Shown in pieces: positions 1-9,519 of a stretch of DNA of 64,000 nucleotides. The stretch lies in contig CAWBBR010000023.1 of the NCBI GenBank assembly GCA_963787045.1, positions 186,001 to 250,000 of the forward strand, given 5' to 3'. Position numbers and translations under genes: made by a program. Source of the DNA: DATJGR01 sp963787045 (lineage in GTDB: Bacteria; Pseudomonadota; Gammaproteobacteria; Pseudomonadales; Azotimanducaceae). The first letter of the stretch is position 1, and each line of letters opens with the position of its first letter. Below the pieces are notes generated by a model. That model worked only from the letters and a program-made list of their open reading frames with translations. It was not told the origin of the DNA and searched no databases.

Positions 1-1510
1 TCGCTCTGAGCCAACGCGGCGCGTTCGCGTTGAGTTCGAACTGCCACCACAGCGCGTTGGAATATTCGACGTGCCGATACGCGAACAGGCCCAAGATGAT
101 CCCGCCCGCGATCGCCATGCCGAAGCTGAGCACCCAGCCGACCGTGAACGATTGATCGAGCAGCTTCGCACCGCGGTAAAACTCGCCGCGCGCTGCCCAC
201 AGCACCAGAGCCGCGATCGCCACGATCAGCGCGTACTCGATCGTCAGACCTTTGACGAACGACAGCACGAACGCCGCGCCCATCAGCACGATCGTCGCCT
301 GGTAGGCGCCGCGCAGTCGCCGGAACAACCCGCGCGACAGGATCAGCAGCGCAACGCCGATCGCGCTGCTGACGTTGTGCGACAGTTCCAGCACCGCCAA
401 CGGAACGAGGTTGTCGAGGAACTCGAGACGCTTCGATGTGATCGGCATCGAACCACCGAGAATCAACGCCGCGCCGCTCAGGAACACCACCATGGCGGCC
501 GCTTGCGGAGCGAGGCCCCGCAGCCATCCGCCGCCGATGCGCGTTGCGCGGCGCAATCGATCGCTGTGCGTCGCGACCGCCTGGGTTGCGATCATGACAA
601 GCGCGAGCGTCAGCGGTGCCACGTAGTAGATCAGTCGGAATGCCAGCACCGCCCCGAGCAACGTGGCGGTCGCCTTGCTGTGAAGCAACAGCACGAGCAC
701 CGACTCGAATACACCGAGTCCGCCGGGCACGTTGCTCAATGCGCCGGCGCCGATGGCGAGCAGAAATGCGCCCAGCAACACGAAGTAGTCGACGCCGAGT
801 TCCGGCGGGATCAGCACGTACAACACCGTCGCGAGTAGCGACAGATCGACCGCAGCCAACAGCAGCTGACTGATCGCGAGGCCGGCGCTCGGGGTGGTCA
901 ATGTCCAGTTGCGGATGCGGATCGGCTCACGCGAGACGCGGGTCCACGCGACATAGATCAGCGGCACGCATACCAACGACACTCCGATGGCGCGCAGCAG
1001 CGGCGCCGGCAATCCGAGCACCGCGAGCGTCGATTCGGGCGCGACCGTCAACGAGATGCCGACCAGCAACGCGGCGCCGAGGCCGAACGTCACCGACACG
1101 AACCCGACCACCGTCGCGATCTGAACGGTAGAAAGCCCTGCCATCGAATACGCGCGGTAGCGGATCGATCCGCCCGATAGCGACGGCACCCCCAGGTTGT
1201 GACCGATCGCAAATGCCGAGAACGAGATCGGCGCGACTCTGAGATACGGCAGTTTCGTGCCGACGTAACGCAGTGCGAGCACGTCGTAGAGCGTCAGCAG
1301 CGCGTAATTCAGGATGGTCAATCCGATCGCCAGCATGATTGCGGCGCGCGGCAGCTTGCGCCAATGGCGCAACACGTCGGCGAGCGCGATGTGATGGATG
1401 CTGTGACGCAGAACCAGCATCGCCGCGATGAACACGATCACGGTCAGCAGCGGACCGATGATTGTCCGCAGCCAGTGCGACCAGTTCTGCAGAGTGCGGG
1501 CGTCTGTCAC
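1..1510 (-). CDS. mprF: MprF-type lysylphosphatidylglycerol flippase/synthetase, flippase part (C-terminus beyond window)
   Basis: MprF adds an amino acid (lysine or alanine) to phosphatidylglycerol and flips the product across the inner membrane, lowering surface negative charge. The 503 visible residues are a multi-helix membrane domain with the family motif VPGGLGVFES near residue 262. The last visible residues, WWQFELNANAPRWLRA, are typical of the junction before the cytoplasmic synthetase domain, which lies off the left edge. The only usable start is a GTG at 1510, because an in-frame stop lies two codons upstream (1517-1519). It is divergent from acvB, its usual functional partner. Flippase membership is clear; which amino acid is transferred cannot be seen. 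Confidence 0.88.
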   Translation of the reverse strand, partial: MTDARTLQNWSHWLRTIIGPLLTVIVFIAAMLVLRHSIHHIALADVLRHWRKLPRAAIMLAIGLTILNYALLTLYDVLALRYVGTKLPYLRVAPISFSAFAIGHNLGVPSLSGGSIRYRAYSMAGLSTVQIATVVGFVSVTFGLGAALLVGISLTVAPESTLAVLGLPAPLLRAIGVSLVCVPLIYVAWTRVSREPIRIRNWTLTTPSAGLAISQLLLAAVDLSLLATVLYVLIPPELGVDYFVLLGAFLLAIGAGALSNVPGGLGVFESVLVLLLHSKATATLLGAVLAFRLIYYVAPLTLALVMIATQAVATHSDRLRRATRIGGGWLRGLAPQAAAMVVFLSGAALILGGSMPITSKRLEFLDNLVPLAVLELSHNVSSAIGVALLILSRGLFRRLRGAYQATIVLMGAAFVLSFVKGLTIEYALIVAIAALVLWAARGEFYRGAKLLDQSFTVGWVLSFGMAIAGGIILGLFAYRHVEYSNALWWQFELNANAPRWLRA

Positions 1511-1702
1511 GAGTTGTTACGGGTGGCGGAACGGGCGGATTGCACGAAGAGGGCAGGATACACAGGTCGCGCGTGGCCGTCGCGGCGTGATGTTGGCCCG
1601 CATTCGGCCTCGAACCCGATTGCCAAAGCGAGGGGCGATCAGTACCGTGTGCCGCGCTCGAATGTCCGTTGAATCAATGGTTTCCCCGTGAGGTCGTCGA
1701 CG

Positions 1703-3221
1703 ATGAGGATCGCACCGTCGGTGCTTGGCGTGTTGTTGTTTGCCGCAGTTGCGAGGCGCGATGGGCGCGACTGGAGCGAAGCCGTCGAAGCATGCGGCAC
1801 CTGCCAAAAGCACAGCGCCTGCAGCGGCCACGGATCAGCCGACCGATGCCGGTGCGAAGGAACCGCCGCTGGTGCCGCTCGACGATCCGTTCATCAAGAC
1901 GTTCGAATTCGCGCCGATGGGCACCGTGTACGTCTACCTGCCGAAGAAGATCGAAGACGACACCGACATCGTCCTGTTCGCATCGGGCGACGGCGGTTGG
2001 GAGCCGCGGGTGGTCGACATGGTCGTGAAGATGCAGGCGCGCGGTCAGATCGTCGTCGGCTTCAGCACACCGGAGTACCTCAAGCGCATCGACGCGTCCA
2101 AGTTGAAATGCGCGTATCCCCCAGGCGAACTGGAAGGTCTGAGCCAGTTCGTTCAGCGTAAGTTGAACATCGGCATCTATCGCGTGCCGGTGGTTGTCGG
2201 GTATTCGTCGGGCGCGTCGCTGGCCTATGTTGCCATGGCGCAAACGCCCATCAACGCGTTCGTCGGCGCTGTCGGGCTCGGCTTCTGCCCTGAACTCGCG
2301 CTAACAAAACCGTTGTGTCGCCAGGGCACGATGATGAAGGCCTCGGAGTTCGACAAGGACCACTGGCGCCTGTATCCGGTCGACAAGGTGGTGGCGCCGC
2401 TCGAAGTCTTGCAGGGCCGGACCGACGAGCTGTGCAAATTCGACGACGTTGCCGCGTTCATGAAGCCGGTCGGCAACGTAAAAATTACTTCGCTGCCGAA
2501 GGTCGGGCACGGCTTTTCCTCGGTAAGCGAATGGTTCCCGGCGTTCGTTTCGGCGTACGACGCGATCGATGCGCAACGCCCGGTCGAAGCGCCGCCGAGC
2601 AGCGAAGCGCTTGCTGGATTGCCTTTGATCGAGCGTCCGATCGAATCGAAAGGCAACACGTTCGTCGTGATGTTGTCCGGCGATGGCGGTTGGTCGACGT
2701 TGACCGAGAAGGTGACCACCGAATTGAACGACACCGGCTATCCGGTGGTCGGCTGGAACATGCTGAAGTACTTCTGGGCCGCCAAAACGCCGGAGCACGC
2801 TGCCGGCGACCTCGCCACGATCATCCGCTACTTCGCGCGGGCTTGGCACAAGGATCAGGTGGTGCTTGCGGGGTATTCGATGGGCGCGGACGTGTTGCCG
2901 GCCATCGTCAATCGATTGCCGATCGCGGAACAACAGCGCGTTCGGTCGATCGTGCTGATGGCCCCGGAGCGCGCAACCGACTTCGAATTCCACCTTGGCG
3001 GCTGGCTGCAACACATCCCGAAGGATGCGCTGCCGATCGCGCCGGAGGTCGCGGCCTTGCCCGACGGGGTCAAGATGACCTGTATCTACGGCAGCGATGA
3101 AGCGGAGCGCTCGTTATGCACGCAGCTCGACGCCAACAAGGCGACGCTGACGCTGAAAGCGCTGCCCGGCGCGCATCATTTCGACGGCGACTACGAGGCG
3201 CTCGCTAAGCTCGTCCGGTAG
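1703..3221 (+). CDS. acvB: AcvB/VirJ-family periplasmic protein, probable lysyl-phosphatidylglycerol hydrolase (frameshift in signal peptide)
   Basis: The family (AcvB, AtvA, VirJ) consists of periplasmic alpha/beta-hydrolases that in Agrobacterium and Rhizobium act on lysyl-phosphatidylglycerol made by MprF/LpiA. Two related halves are visible, each with an SGDGGW-type motif (about residues 92 and 327). The C-terminal half has the nucleophile elbow GYSMGAD. A signal peptide MRIAPSVLGVLLFAAVA starts at ATG 1703 with GAGGT 8 nt upstream, but the body is in the next frame. One extra base near 1754 (GCG-A-GGC) explains this: 1519 nt is 506 codons plus one base. The frame without the signal peptide only opens from a TTG at 1725. 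Divergence from mprF supports the function. Confidence 0.85.
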
Positions 3222-3305
3222 CCGTTGGACGGCGCGATGCGGTGGTACGATGAGTGACCGTCGCGTTTCGAGTAGCAATCCATCAGCACGCCGGCCGACA
3301 ACCCG

Positions 3306-4352
3306 ATGGGCACCGACGGATTCGAGTTCGTCGAATACGCCGCACCCGATCCGCAACTGCTTCGATCGCTGTTTGCGCGCATGGGTTTCCCTGCGGTAGC
3401 ACGGCATCGCTCGAAGAACGTCACGCTGCACAAGCAGGGCGACATCAACTTCGTGATCAATGCCGAGCCGGACAGCTTTGCGCAGCGGTTCGCGAAGCAG
3501 CACGGACCGTGCGCGTGCGCGATGGCGTTCCGCGTGGCGGACGCTCGCAAAGCGCTCGCGCATGCGGTCAAGGAGGGCGCAACTGTGTGCCCAAGCGATC
3601 CGGGTCCGATGGAATTGAACATCCCGGCGATCGAAGGGATCGGCGGCAGCCGGTTGTATCTGGTCGACCGCTACGGCGACAACACCATCTACGACATCGA
3701 TTTCGTGTTCGAACCCGACTCGAAGGAGCGGCTGCGCGGCAGCGACAAAGGGTTGACCTACATCGACCATCTGACGCACAACGTGCACCGCGGCAACATG
3801 GCTACATGGGCAGGCTTCTATGAGCGCTTGTTCGGGTTCCGCGAAGTTCGCTATTTCGACATCGAAGGGAAAGTGACCGGCCTCGTGTCAAAAGCGATGG
3901 CGAGCCCGTGCGGAAAAATCAGGATCCCGCTGAACGAGAGCCAGGACGACGCGAGCCAGGTGGAAGAGTTTCTGCGCGACTACAAAGGCGAGGGCATTCA
4001 GCATATCGCGCTCGGCTCGAGCGACATCTATCGTACGGTCGATCTGCTGCACGCTGCCGGCGTTGCGCTGCAGGACACGCCGGACGCGTATTACGACGAC
4101 GTGGACGCCCGCGTACCGGGGCATCAGGAATCCGTCGATGAATTGCGCCGCCGTCGCATCCTCATCGATGGGGCGCCGGCGCGCGGTCTCGGCGTGCTGC
4201 TGCAGATCTTCACGCGCAACGTCATCGGCCCGATCTTCTTCGAGATCATTCAGCGCAAGGGCAACGAGGGTTTCGGCGAAGGCAATTTCCGCGCGCTGTT
4301 CGAGTCGATCGAACGCGACCAGATTGCGCGCGGCGTGCTCAAAGCCGATTGA
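3306..4352 (+). CDS. hppD: 4-hydroxyphenylpyruvate dioxygenase
   Basis: Converts 4-hydroxyphenylpyruvate to homogentisate in tyrosine degradation; cytosolic Fe(II) enzyme with two VOC-type domains. The facial triad is visible as His155 (YIDHLTHNV), His233 (GIQHIAL) and Glu313 (FFEIIQRKG). Length (348 aa) is near the family norm. The ATG at 3306 lies inside the conserved N-terminal block DNPMGTDGFEF and has no ribosome site. The in-frame DNA continues upstream to a stop at 3273 with no ATG, GTG or TTG; an ATC at 3282 would give a normal N-terminus, so a base error or rare start is likely. It is followed 20 nt later by hmgA, the next enzyme of the pathway. Confidence 0.95.
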   Translation: MGTDGFEFVEYAAPDPQLLRSLFARMGFPAVARHRSKNVTLHKQGDINFVINAEPDSFAQRFAKQHGPCACAMAFRVADARKALAHAVKEGATVCPSDPGPMELNIPAIEGIGGSRLYLVDRYGDNTIYDIDFVFEPDSKERLRGSDKGLTYIDHLTHNVHRGNMATWAGFYERLFGFREVRYFDIEGKVTGLVSKAMASPCGKIRIPLNESQDDASQVEEFLRDYKGEGIQHIALGSSDIYRTVDLLHAAGVALQDTPDAYYDDVDARVPGHQESVDELRRRRILIDGAPARGLGVLLQIFTRNVIGPIFFEIIQRKGNEGFGEGNFRALFESIERDQIARGVLKAD

Positions 4353-4372
4353 CGCTGCATTTGGAGTAACCC

Positions 4373-5668
4373 ATGGCGGAACGGTATCTGAACGGCTTCG
4401 GCAACGAGCACCAGAGCGAGGCGATTGCGGGCACGCTGCCGCAAGGCCAGTTCAGCCCGCAGAAGGTCGCGCGCGGACTCTATGCCGAGCAGTTCAGCAG
4501 CACCGCTTTCACGGCGCCGCGCGCCTCGAACCGTCGCACGTGGTTCTATCGCATTCGGCCGTCGGTGACGCGCGGCGCATTCAAGCATGCTCCGAAAGTG
4601 GCGAGGCTGGTACGCAGCGCGCCGGTAACCGAGGTGGTGACGCCGCCGAACCAACTGCGTTGGGATCCGTTGTCGATGCCGATCGAACCCACCGATTTCA
4701 TCGAGGGGTTGGTGACGTTTGCCGCCAACGGCGATGTCAGGGCGCAGGCAGGTATGGCGGTCCATTTGTATGCCGCCAACCGCTCCATGTCCGATCGATA
4801 CTTCAGCTGCACCGATGGCGAGCTGCTGATCGTGCCGCAGAGCGGCCGCCTGACGTTGCACACGGAATGTGGAGCGGTCGGCGTAGCACCGGGTGAAATC
4901 GCAGTGGTGCCGCGCGGTCTCGCGTTCGGGGTTTCGCTCGACGACGGTTCGGCCAAGGGCTACGTCTGCGAAAACTACGGTACGCCGTTCGAGCTGCCGG
5001 AACGCGGGCCGGTCGGTGCGAACGGATTTGCGAACGATCGCGACTTCGAATACCCGATGGCCGCCTATGAAGACCGGGCCGGTTCGTTCGAACTCGTCAC
5101 CAAATTCTGCGGCGAGTTTTTCACATCGCGACTGGAGCACTCGCCGCTCGACGTGGTCGCGTGGATCGGCAACTCGGTGCCGTATCGATACGATCTTGCA
5201 CGTTTCAACGTCATCAATTCGGTCAGCTTCGATCACCCGGATCCTTCGATATTCACGGTGTTGACGTCGGCGTCGCCGACACCGGGCGTGGCGAACGTCG
5301 ACTTCGTGATCTTTCCGCCGCGCTGGGCCGTGGCCGAGCACACGTTCCGGCCGCCGTGGTATCACCGCAACGTGATGAGCGAATTCATGGGTCTGATACG
5401 CGGTGTGTACGATGCGAAGCCGGTCGGTTTCGTGCCGGGCGGCGCGAGCCTGCACAACTCGATGTCGCCTCACGGGCCTGAAGCGGCGGTGTTCGAGCGG
5501 GCGAGTTCCGCTCAGTTGATCCCGGAGCGGCACGACAACGTCCTCGCGATCATGTTCGAGTCGAGATATGTCATTGCGCCTACCCGTTATGCGCTCGAGA
5601 CGCCGGCGCTCCAGGCGGATTACATCGACTGCTGGCGCGGCATTGATTCGCACTTCGTCGCCGACTGA
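4373..5668 (+). CDS. hmgA: Homogentisate 1,2-dioxygenase
   Basis: Opens the aromatic ring of homogentisate to maleylacetoacetate, using Fe(II). The iron ligands expected for this family are present: His331 and Glu337 in PPWYHRNVMSEFMG and His367 in NSMSPHGPE. The protein is full length (431 aa). It starts at ATG 4373 with GGAG 8 nt upstream and almost certainly shares a transcript with hppD. The next two enzymes of the pathway (fumarylacetoacetase and maleylacetoacetate isomerase) are not in this window. Confidence 0.97.
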   Translation: MAERYLNGFGNEHQSEAIAGTLPQGQFSPQKVARGLYAEQFSSTAFTAPRASNRRTWFYRIRPSVTRGAFKHAPKVARLVRSAPVTEVVTPPNQLRWDPLSMPIEPTDFIEGLVTFAANGDVRAQAGMAVHLYAANRSMSDRYFSCTDGELLIVPQSGRLTLHTECGAVGVAPGEIAVVPRGLAFGVSLDDGSAKGYVCENYGTPFELPERGPVGANGFANDRDFEYPMAAYEDRAGSFELVTKFCGEFFTSRLEHSPLDVVAWIGNSVPYRYDLARFNVINSVSFDHPDPSIFTVLTSASPTPGVANVDFVIFPPRWAVAEHTFRPPWYHRNVMSEFMGLIRGVYDAKPVGFVPGGASLHNSMSPHGPEAAVFERASSAQLIPERHDNVLAIMFESRYVIAPTRYALETPALQADYIDCWRGIDSHFVAD

Positions 5669-5680
5669 AAGCCAACGACG

Positions 5681-6652
5681 TCATTCGGCGGCGTTGCACG
5701 CCTGCAGTACGTCGCGCGCGAGTCGCATCAGCTTGGTGCGTAAGCGCTTCGGCTTGATGAGCGTAGCGTTGCGTCCGAGCTCCAGCAGGGTATTCACGGC
5801 GATGTGTTCGCGCTCCAGGTCGAGCGTGACGCGACTGCGCGGAGCACGATCGTCGATGGCCGCCAACGCCGCCGCGTGCCAACCGCCAAACCGCTCGAGC
5901 AGCAGCTCTTTACCGGCACGCGTGATCCAGAGTTCGACCAGATAGCGGTTGCCGGGGTCGGATTCGAAGCGCTTGCACCAGGCTTCCCAGAAGCGATGCA
6001 GATCGAAGGCCGGATCGCGGGTGAACGTTTCGTTCGTGGCGTCCGCGTGTTGAATGCGCGCGACGCGAAACACGCGCATGCCGCTCGCGGTGTCGGCTAC
6101 CAGATACCACACGTCGACTTTCGCGACCAACGCGTACGGTCTGGCGCGGTAGATCTTGGCGACGCCATCGGCGCGTTCGTAGTCGAGCCGGCAGATCTGA
6201 TCGTTCCACACCGCCGATCGAAGTCGATCCAGCACCGGTGGTGCGGCCGGCGTGCTGAACCACTGCGTAGTGTCGAACAACAGGCGATGGCGCGCGTGCT
6301 GTGCGCGCAACTGATGCACCGCCGGCACTGCCGCGGTGATTTTCTGCAGCGCGGACGCCAACGGTTTCTCCAGGCCGAGCCCGCCCACCATCGACGGCGC
6401 GCTGACCAGCGCCATCGCCTCGGCTTCCAGCGGCGAGAGCGCATTCAGGTGCGTGGCGTAACCCGACATCAGACGTATCCCACCTGTCCGGCCGCGGTCG
6501 GAGTAGACGGGTATGCCAAGGCCGGAGAGGGCGTCGACGTCGCGCAGTACGGTTCGCTTCGATACTTCCAGGCGCTCGGCGAGGATCGCGACGGTTGTCG
6601 GGCCGTCGTTCTGCAGCAGCAGCAGCAACGAAATCAGGCGATCGGCGCGCAC
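5681..6652 (-). CDS. YafY/PafC-type WYL-domain transcriptional regulator
   Basis: Helix-turn-helix regulator with a C-terminal WYL ligand-binding domain. The N-terminal DeoR-like HTH includes LAERLEVSKRTVLRDVDALS followed by the wing GRTGGIRL. The WYL domain follows (IYRARPYALVAKVDVWYLVA), then the C-terminal extension. I chose the GTG at 6652 because homologues begin with RADRL. The same frame is open to an ATG at 6724, which would overlap the divergent VOC gene start at 6723. It is convergent with hmgA (12 nt gap) and divergent from the VOC-toroid gene, a likely target. No operator could be identified in the roughly 70 nt between them. Confidence 0.85.
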   Translation of the reverse strand: MRADRLISLLLLLQNDGPTTVAILAERLEVSKRTVLRDVDALSGLGIPVYSDRGRTGGIRLMSGYATHLNALSPLEAEAMALVSAPSMVGGLGLEKPLASALQKITAAVPAVHQLRAQHARHRLLFDTTQWFSTPAAPPVLDRLRSAVWNDQICRLDYERADGVAKIYRARPYALVAKVDVWYLVADTASGMRVFRVARIQHADATNETFTRDPAFDLHRFWEAWCKRFESDPGNRYLVELWITRAGKELLLERFGGWHAAALAAIDDRAPRSRVTLDLEREHIAVNTLLELGRNATLIKPKRLRTKLMRLARDVLQACNAAE

Positions 6653-6722
6653 GATTAATACATGACAGCAGATGGCATCTTTAACTGCGAGTATGAGCTC
6701 GAACTCGAATGGGAGCCAGTTC

Positions 6723-7976
6723 ATGCCAGTCGAACGATTTGGTCACGCCGCGATCAGGGTCCGCGATCTCGAGGCCGCAGAGTCCTTCTATGGATCGTTG
6801 CTCGGCTTTGCGGTCGCGCATCGCTTTCCGGCGGATCACGAAGTGATGTTTCAAGTCGGCCACGACGATCAGTTGCTGGTGCAGGCGGTGGGGAGCGGTG
6901 CGCCGAAAGCGGACCCGACGTTGCCGGGGCTTCACCACATCGCGTTCGTAGTGTCCGGCGGTGAAGCAGGGTTGCATCGCATGCGCCAGCGTCTCGAACA
7001 GAATGAGGTGGCGTGCCGGCTGCTGGATCACGGCGACCACCGATCGGTGTATTTCCACGACCCGGACGGAAATCAGGTCGAGTTGTACCACGCGCCGGCG
7101 CAGGTCCGGATATCGTCCGGTGCGCCACTGAACCGTGCCCGCGCGTTCATCTACGCGAATGCGCGCCGCGTAGATCGCGCGATGTTCGAATCGGTGTTCG
7201 AACACGGCGGCGACGCGCTGGTGTCCGCGCTCGACGCGTATCGAAACGCCGACGGTGGCTTTGGTCACGCACTGGAACCCGATCTGCGCACACCGTCGAG
7301 CCAACCGCTGCACACCGAAACGGCATTGTCGATGCTGAAGCAGGCGCGCCTGCGCCGACCCGACATAGCCGACGCGTGCTGCGAATACCTTGCACGAATC
7401 GCGCGTGCCGACGCCGCGCTGCCGGCGTTTACTTCGGGAGCGCTCGACTATCCGGCGGCCGCGCACTGGCAGGCCGGATTCGGCGCGCAACCATCACTCG
7501 ATCGGGCCTGCGGCATCGTTGCGTCGTTGGCGTGGCACGGGGCGAGGCATCCGTGGTTCGAGTCTGCGCGCGCTGCGTGTTCGAAGCACGTGCAGTCCGC
7601 CGATATCGAAGAGGCGCACCACCTTCGCTATGCGTTCGAGGCGACCGAGGTTCTGCTCGAAGGCGCGACCCGTGATCGCACGCTGGCGCGGCTGCGAGCG
7701 ATGCTCGATCGCGCGGATTTCTTCGTCGCCGAAACGCCCGTAGACCGTTACGGGCTCACGCCGCTGCACTTCGTCCCGGCGCCCGACTGCGCGGCGCGCG
7801 CGGTGTTCGACGAGGGTTTGATCGAGCGACACCTGGACGATCTGCTGGCGTGTCAGAGCGACGATGGCGGCTGGCCGATCCGCTTCGATCCCCCCAGCGA
7901 CGCCGCGCGGATCGAGTGGCGCGGCAACTGGACCGTCGATGCGTTGGTGACGCTGCGGGCGTGGGGACGGCTGTGA
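6723..7976 (+). CDS. Fusion of a glyoxalase-like VOC domain and an alpha-alpha toroid (prenyltransferase/terpene-cyclase-like) domain
   Basis: Residues 1-125 are a single VOC domain (FGHAAIRVRDLEAAESFYGS; LHHIAFVV; YFHDPDGNQVELY), the fold of glyoxalases and bleomycin-binding proteins. From about residue 140 to 417 the sequence is a helical-repeat domain like bacterial prenyltransferase or squalene-cyclase alpha-alpha barrels (YRNADGGFGHALEPD; CQSDDGGWPIRFD), with QW-like GGF/GGW turns. The link is open without a stop and the sequence reads cleanly throughout. ATG 6723 has GGGAG about 9 nt upstream. The start overlaps the next gene's GTG (GTGA at 7973), suggesting translational coupling. No substrate can be named. 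The WYL regulator upstream may control it. Confidence 0.8.
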   Translation: MPVERFGHAAIRVRDLEAAESFYGSLLGFAVAHRFPADHEVMFQVGHDDQLLVQAVGSGAPKADPTLPGLHHIAFVVSGGEAGLHRMRQRLEQNEVACRLLDHGDHRSVYFHDPDGNQVELYHAPAQVRISSGAPLNRARAFIYANARRVDRAMFESVFEHGGDALVSALDAYRNADGGFGHALEPDLRTPSSQPLHTETALSMLKQARLRRPDIADACCEYLARIARADAALPAFTSGALDYPAAAHWQAGFGAQPSLDRACGIVASLAWHGARHPWFESARAACSKHVQSADIEEAHHLRYAFEATEVLLEGATRDRTLARLRAMLDRADFFVAETPVDRYGLTPLHFVPAPDCAARAVFDEGLIERHLDDLLACQSDDGGWPIRFDPPSDAARIEWRGNWTVDALVTLRAWGRL

Positions 7977-8446
7977 CGACGCCGCGTGGCGCGATGAACT
8001 GGGCCGGCTTTGCCGAAGCCGCGCCGGAGTTCGCCGAGGCCGGCAAACGGTTGCTGACGCCAGTGGGCGACGTATCGATCGGTTTCCTCGCGACGATCGG
8101 TGATGCATTACATCTGGCACCGGTATGTCCGATTTTCTGCGAACCCGGCTTGTACTTGAGCGTCGGTGCGGTCACGCCGAAACGTCGGGATCTGGAACGC
8201 GACGGACGCTATGTTCTGCACGCATTCCTGGCTGCGAACGACGAAGAGTTTCGCGTCGCCGGGCGCGCGGTGCTCGTATTGAACGAGACCGATCGTGCTC
8301 GCGTGCACGGCGCCATACGTTTCGGCGCGTTCGATCGCACGGATCCGGTCTTTGCCCTCGATATCGAGTCCTCTATGTGGGGCCATTGGGAGAACGTCGG
8401 GCGGCCGGGGACGCGCCCGGTGCGTCGTTTCTGGCGAAGCCGCTAG
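7973..8446 (+). CDS. Pyridoxamine 5'-phosphate oxidase-like split-barrel protein
   Basis: A 157-aa protein like the small flavin-binding split-barrel (PNPOx-like) families: start of barrel at VGDVSIGFLATIG, then a C-terminal half with VLVLNETDR. These proteins bind FMN or F420 and often reduce or sense small molecules. The GTG start overlaps the TGA of the VOC-toroid gene by four bases, so the two are probably co-translated. It is convergent with the dehydratase gene, one base away. No substrate is visible, and the family assignment rests on overall pattern rather than on a unique motif. Confidence 0.7.
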   Translation: MTTPRGAMNWAGFAEAAPEFAEAGKRLLTPVGDVSIGFLATIGDALHLAPVCPIFCEPGLYLSVGAVTPKRRDLERDGRYVLHAFLAANDEEFRVAGRAVLVLNETDRARVHGAIRFGAFDRTDPVFALDIESSMWGHWENVGRPGTRPVRRFWRSR

Positions 8447-8447
8447 T

Positions 8448-9452
8448 TCATTGCCCGCCGTTCGCCGGCACCAGCGCGTTGAACGTGGCGGGATCGATGT
8501 TCGATCCGCAAACGATGATGCCGATCCGTTTGCCGCGCAGTTCGTCTGCAAGCGGGCCGAGCACCGCTGCGGTCGCGGCTGCGCCGCCCGGTTCCACCGC
8601 GAGCTTCATTTCGCGGAACAGCACGCCCATCGCGTCGCGGATCTGGCGATCGTTCACTTTGACGAGCTGGTCGAGGTGCGCGCGGCACAATGCGTAGCTG
8701 TACGGCAGCGACATCGGCGGCGCGAGACTGTCGGCGATGGTGTCGATCGATTCGAGGCGCTGCGGCGTACCAGCCGCAAAGCTGCGATGCATGCTGTCGG
8801 CGCCCACCGGTTCTACGCCATAGATCCTGCAGTTCGGCTGCACGAGCTTGATCGCGGTGGAGGCCCCACCGGCGAGACCGCCACCACCCACCCCGATTAC
8901 CACGGCGTCGAGGTTGGGAATCGACTCCGCCAATTCCAACCCCAGTGTCGCGCTACCGAGCGCGGTCAGCGGCCCCTCAAACGGATGTACGAAGGCGCGA
9001 TGCTCTTCGGTGGCGATTCGTTCGACCATTTCGAAGCCGCTAGGGCCGTCGGGTGCAATCACCACTTCCGCGCCATAGGCCTCAGCAGCAGCCACGCGAG
9101 CCGGATTCGCGCTGCGCAACATCACGACCTTCGCCGACGTGCCGAGCGCGTGCGCGCCATACGCGACGGCAATTGCGTGGTTGCCCGCACTGACGGCCGT
9201 AACGCCTCGCGCCAATGCTTCGCGCGACAGCGCGAGCATGTTGGAAATCACGCCCCGGACCTTGAACGAACCCGACCGCTGGAATAGCTCGAGCTTCAGG
9301 AACACCTCAGTATCGCGCCCCAGCTGCGCTTCGAGTTCGCGCTCGCGCCAGCGCTGCACCGGCGTGGCGTTGATGAACGGCGCAATGGCCGCCGCGGTTG
9401 CGCGAACGCGCTCGAGTGTCGGATATTCGATGTCCGGCGGGTGGTCGTGCAT
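8448..9452 (-). CDS. PLP-dependent serine/threonine dehydratase family protein
   Basis: Fold-type II pyridoxal-phosphate enzyme (334 aa) of the threonine/serine dehydratase group, which deaminates hydroxy-amino acids to 2-oxo acids and ammonia. The PLP lysine is in QRSGSFKVRG, the phosphate-binding glycine loop in GVGGGGLAGG, and the C-terminal VEPGGAAATAAVLG matches the family. There is no C-terminal ACT regulatory domain, so it is the short catabolic or racemase-like form. Start ATG at 9452 (MHDHPPDIEY). A longer frame to 9656 overlaps the divergent gene at 9520 and is not needed. Confidence 0.88.
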   Translation of the reverse strand: MHDHPPDIEYPTLERVRATAAAIAPFINATPVQRWRERELEAQLGRDTEVFLKLELFQRSGSFKVRGVISNMLALSREALARGVTAVSAGNHAIAVAYGAHALGTSAKVVMLRSANPARVAAAEAYGAEVVIAPDGPSGFEMVERIATEEHRAFVHPFEGPLTALGSATLGLELAESIPNLDAVVIGVGGGGLAGGASTAIKLVQPNCRIYGVEPVGADSMHRSFAAGTPQRLESIDTIADSLAPPMSLPYSYALCRAHLDQLVKVNDRQIRDAMGVLFREMKLAVEPGGAAATAAVLGPLADELRGKRIGIIVCGSNIDPATFNALVPANGGQ

Positions 9453-9519
9453 GCTGAGTGTCGCATCGGTGAAGTGGGCGTGATGGTAACGCGAGAACGG
9501 TCTGATCTGGGGGAGGGCG

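Noticed and set aside
1..1510. Plus-strand open frames at 71-838 and 1199-1672
   Set aside because: Both are rich in Arg/His/Gln and Ala and lie antisense to the clear membrane protein mprF.
4250..5653. A 467-codon open frame opposite hmgA
   Set aside because: Arg-rich shadow of a well-defined gene.
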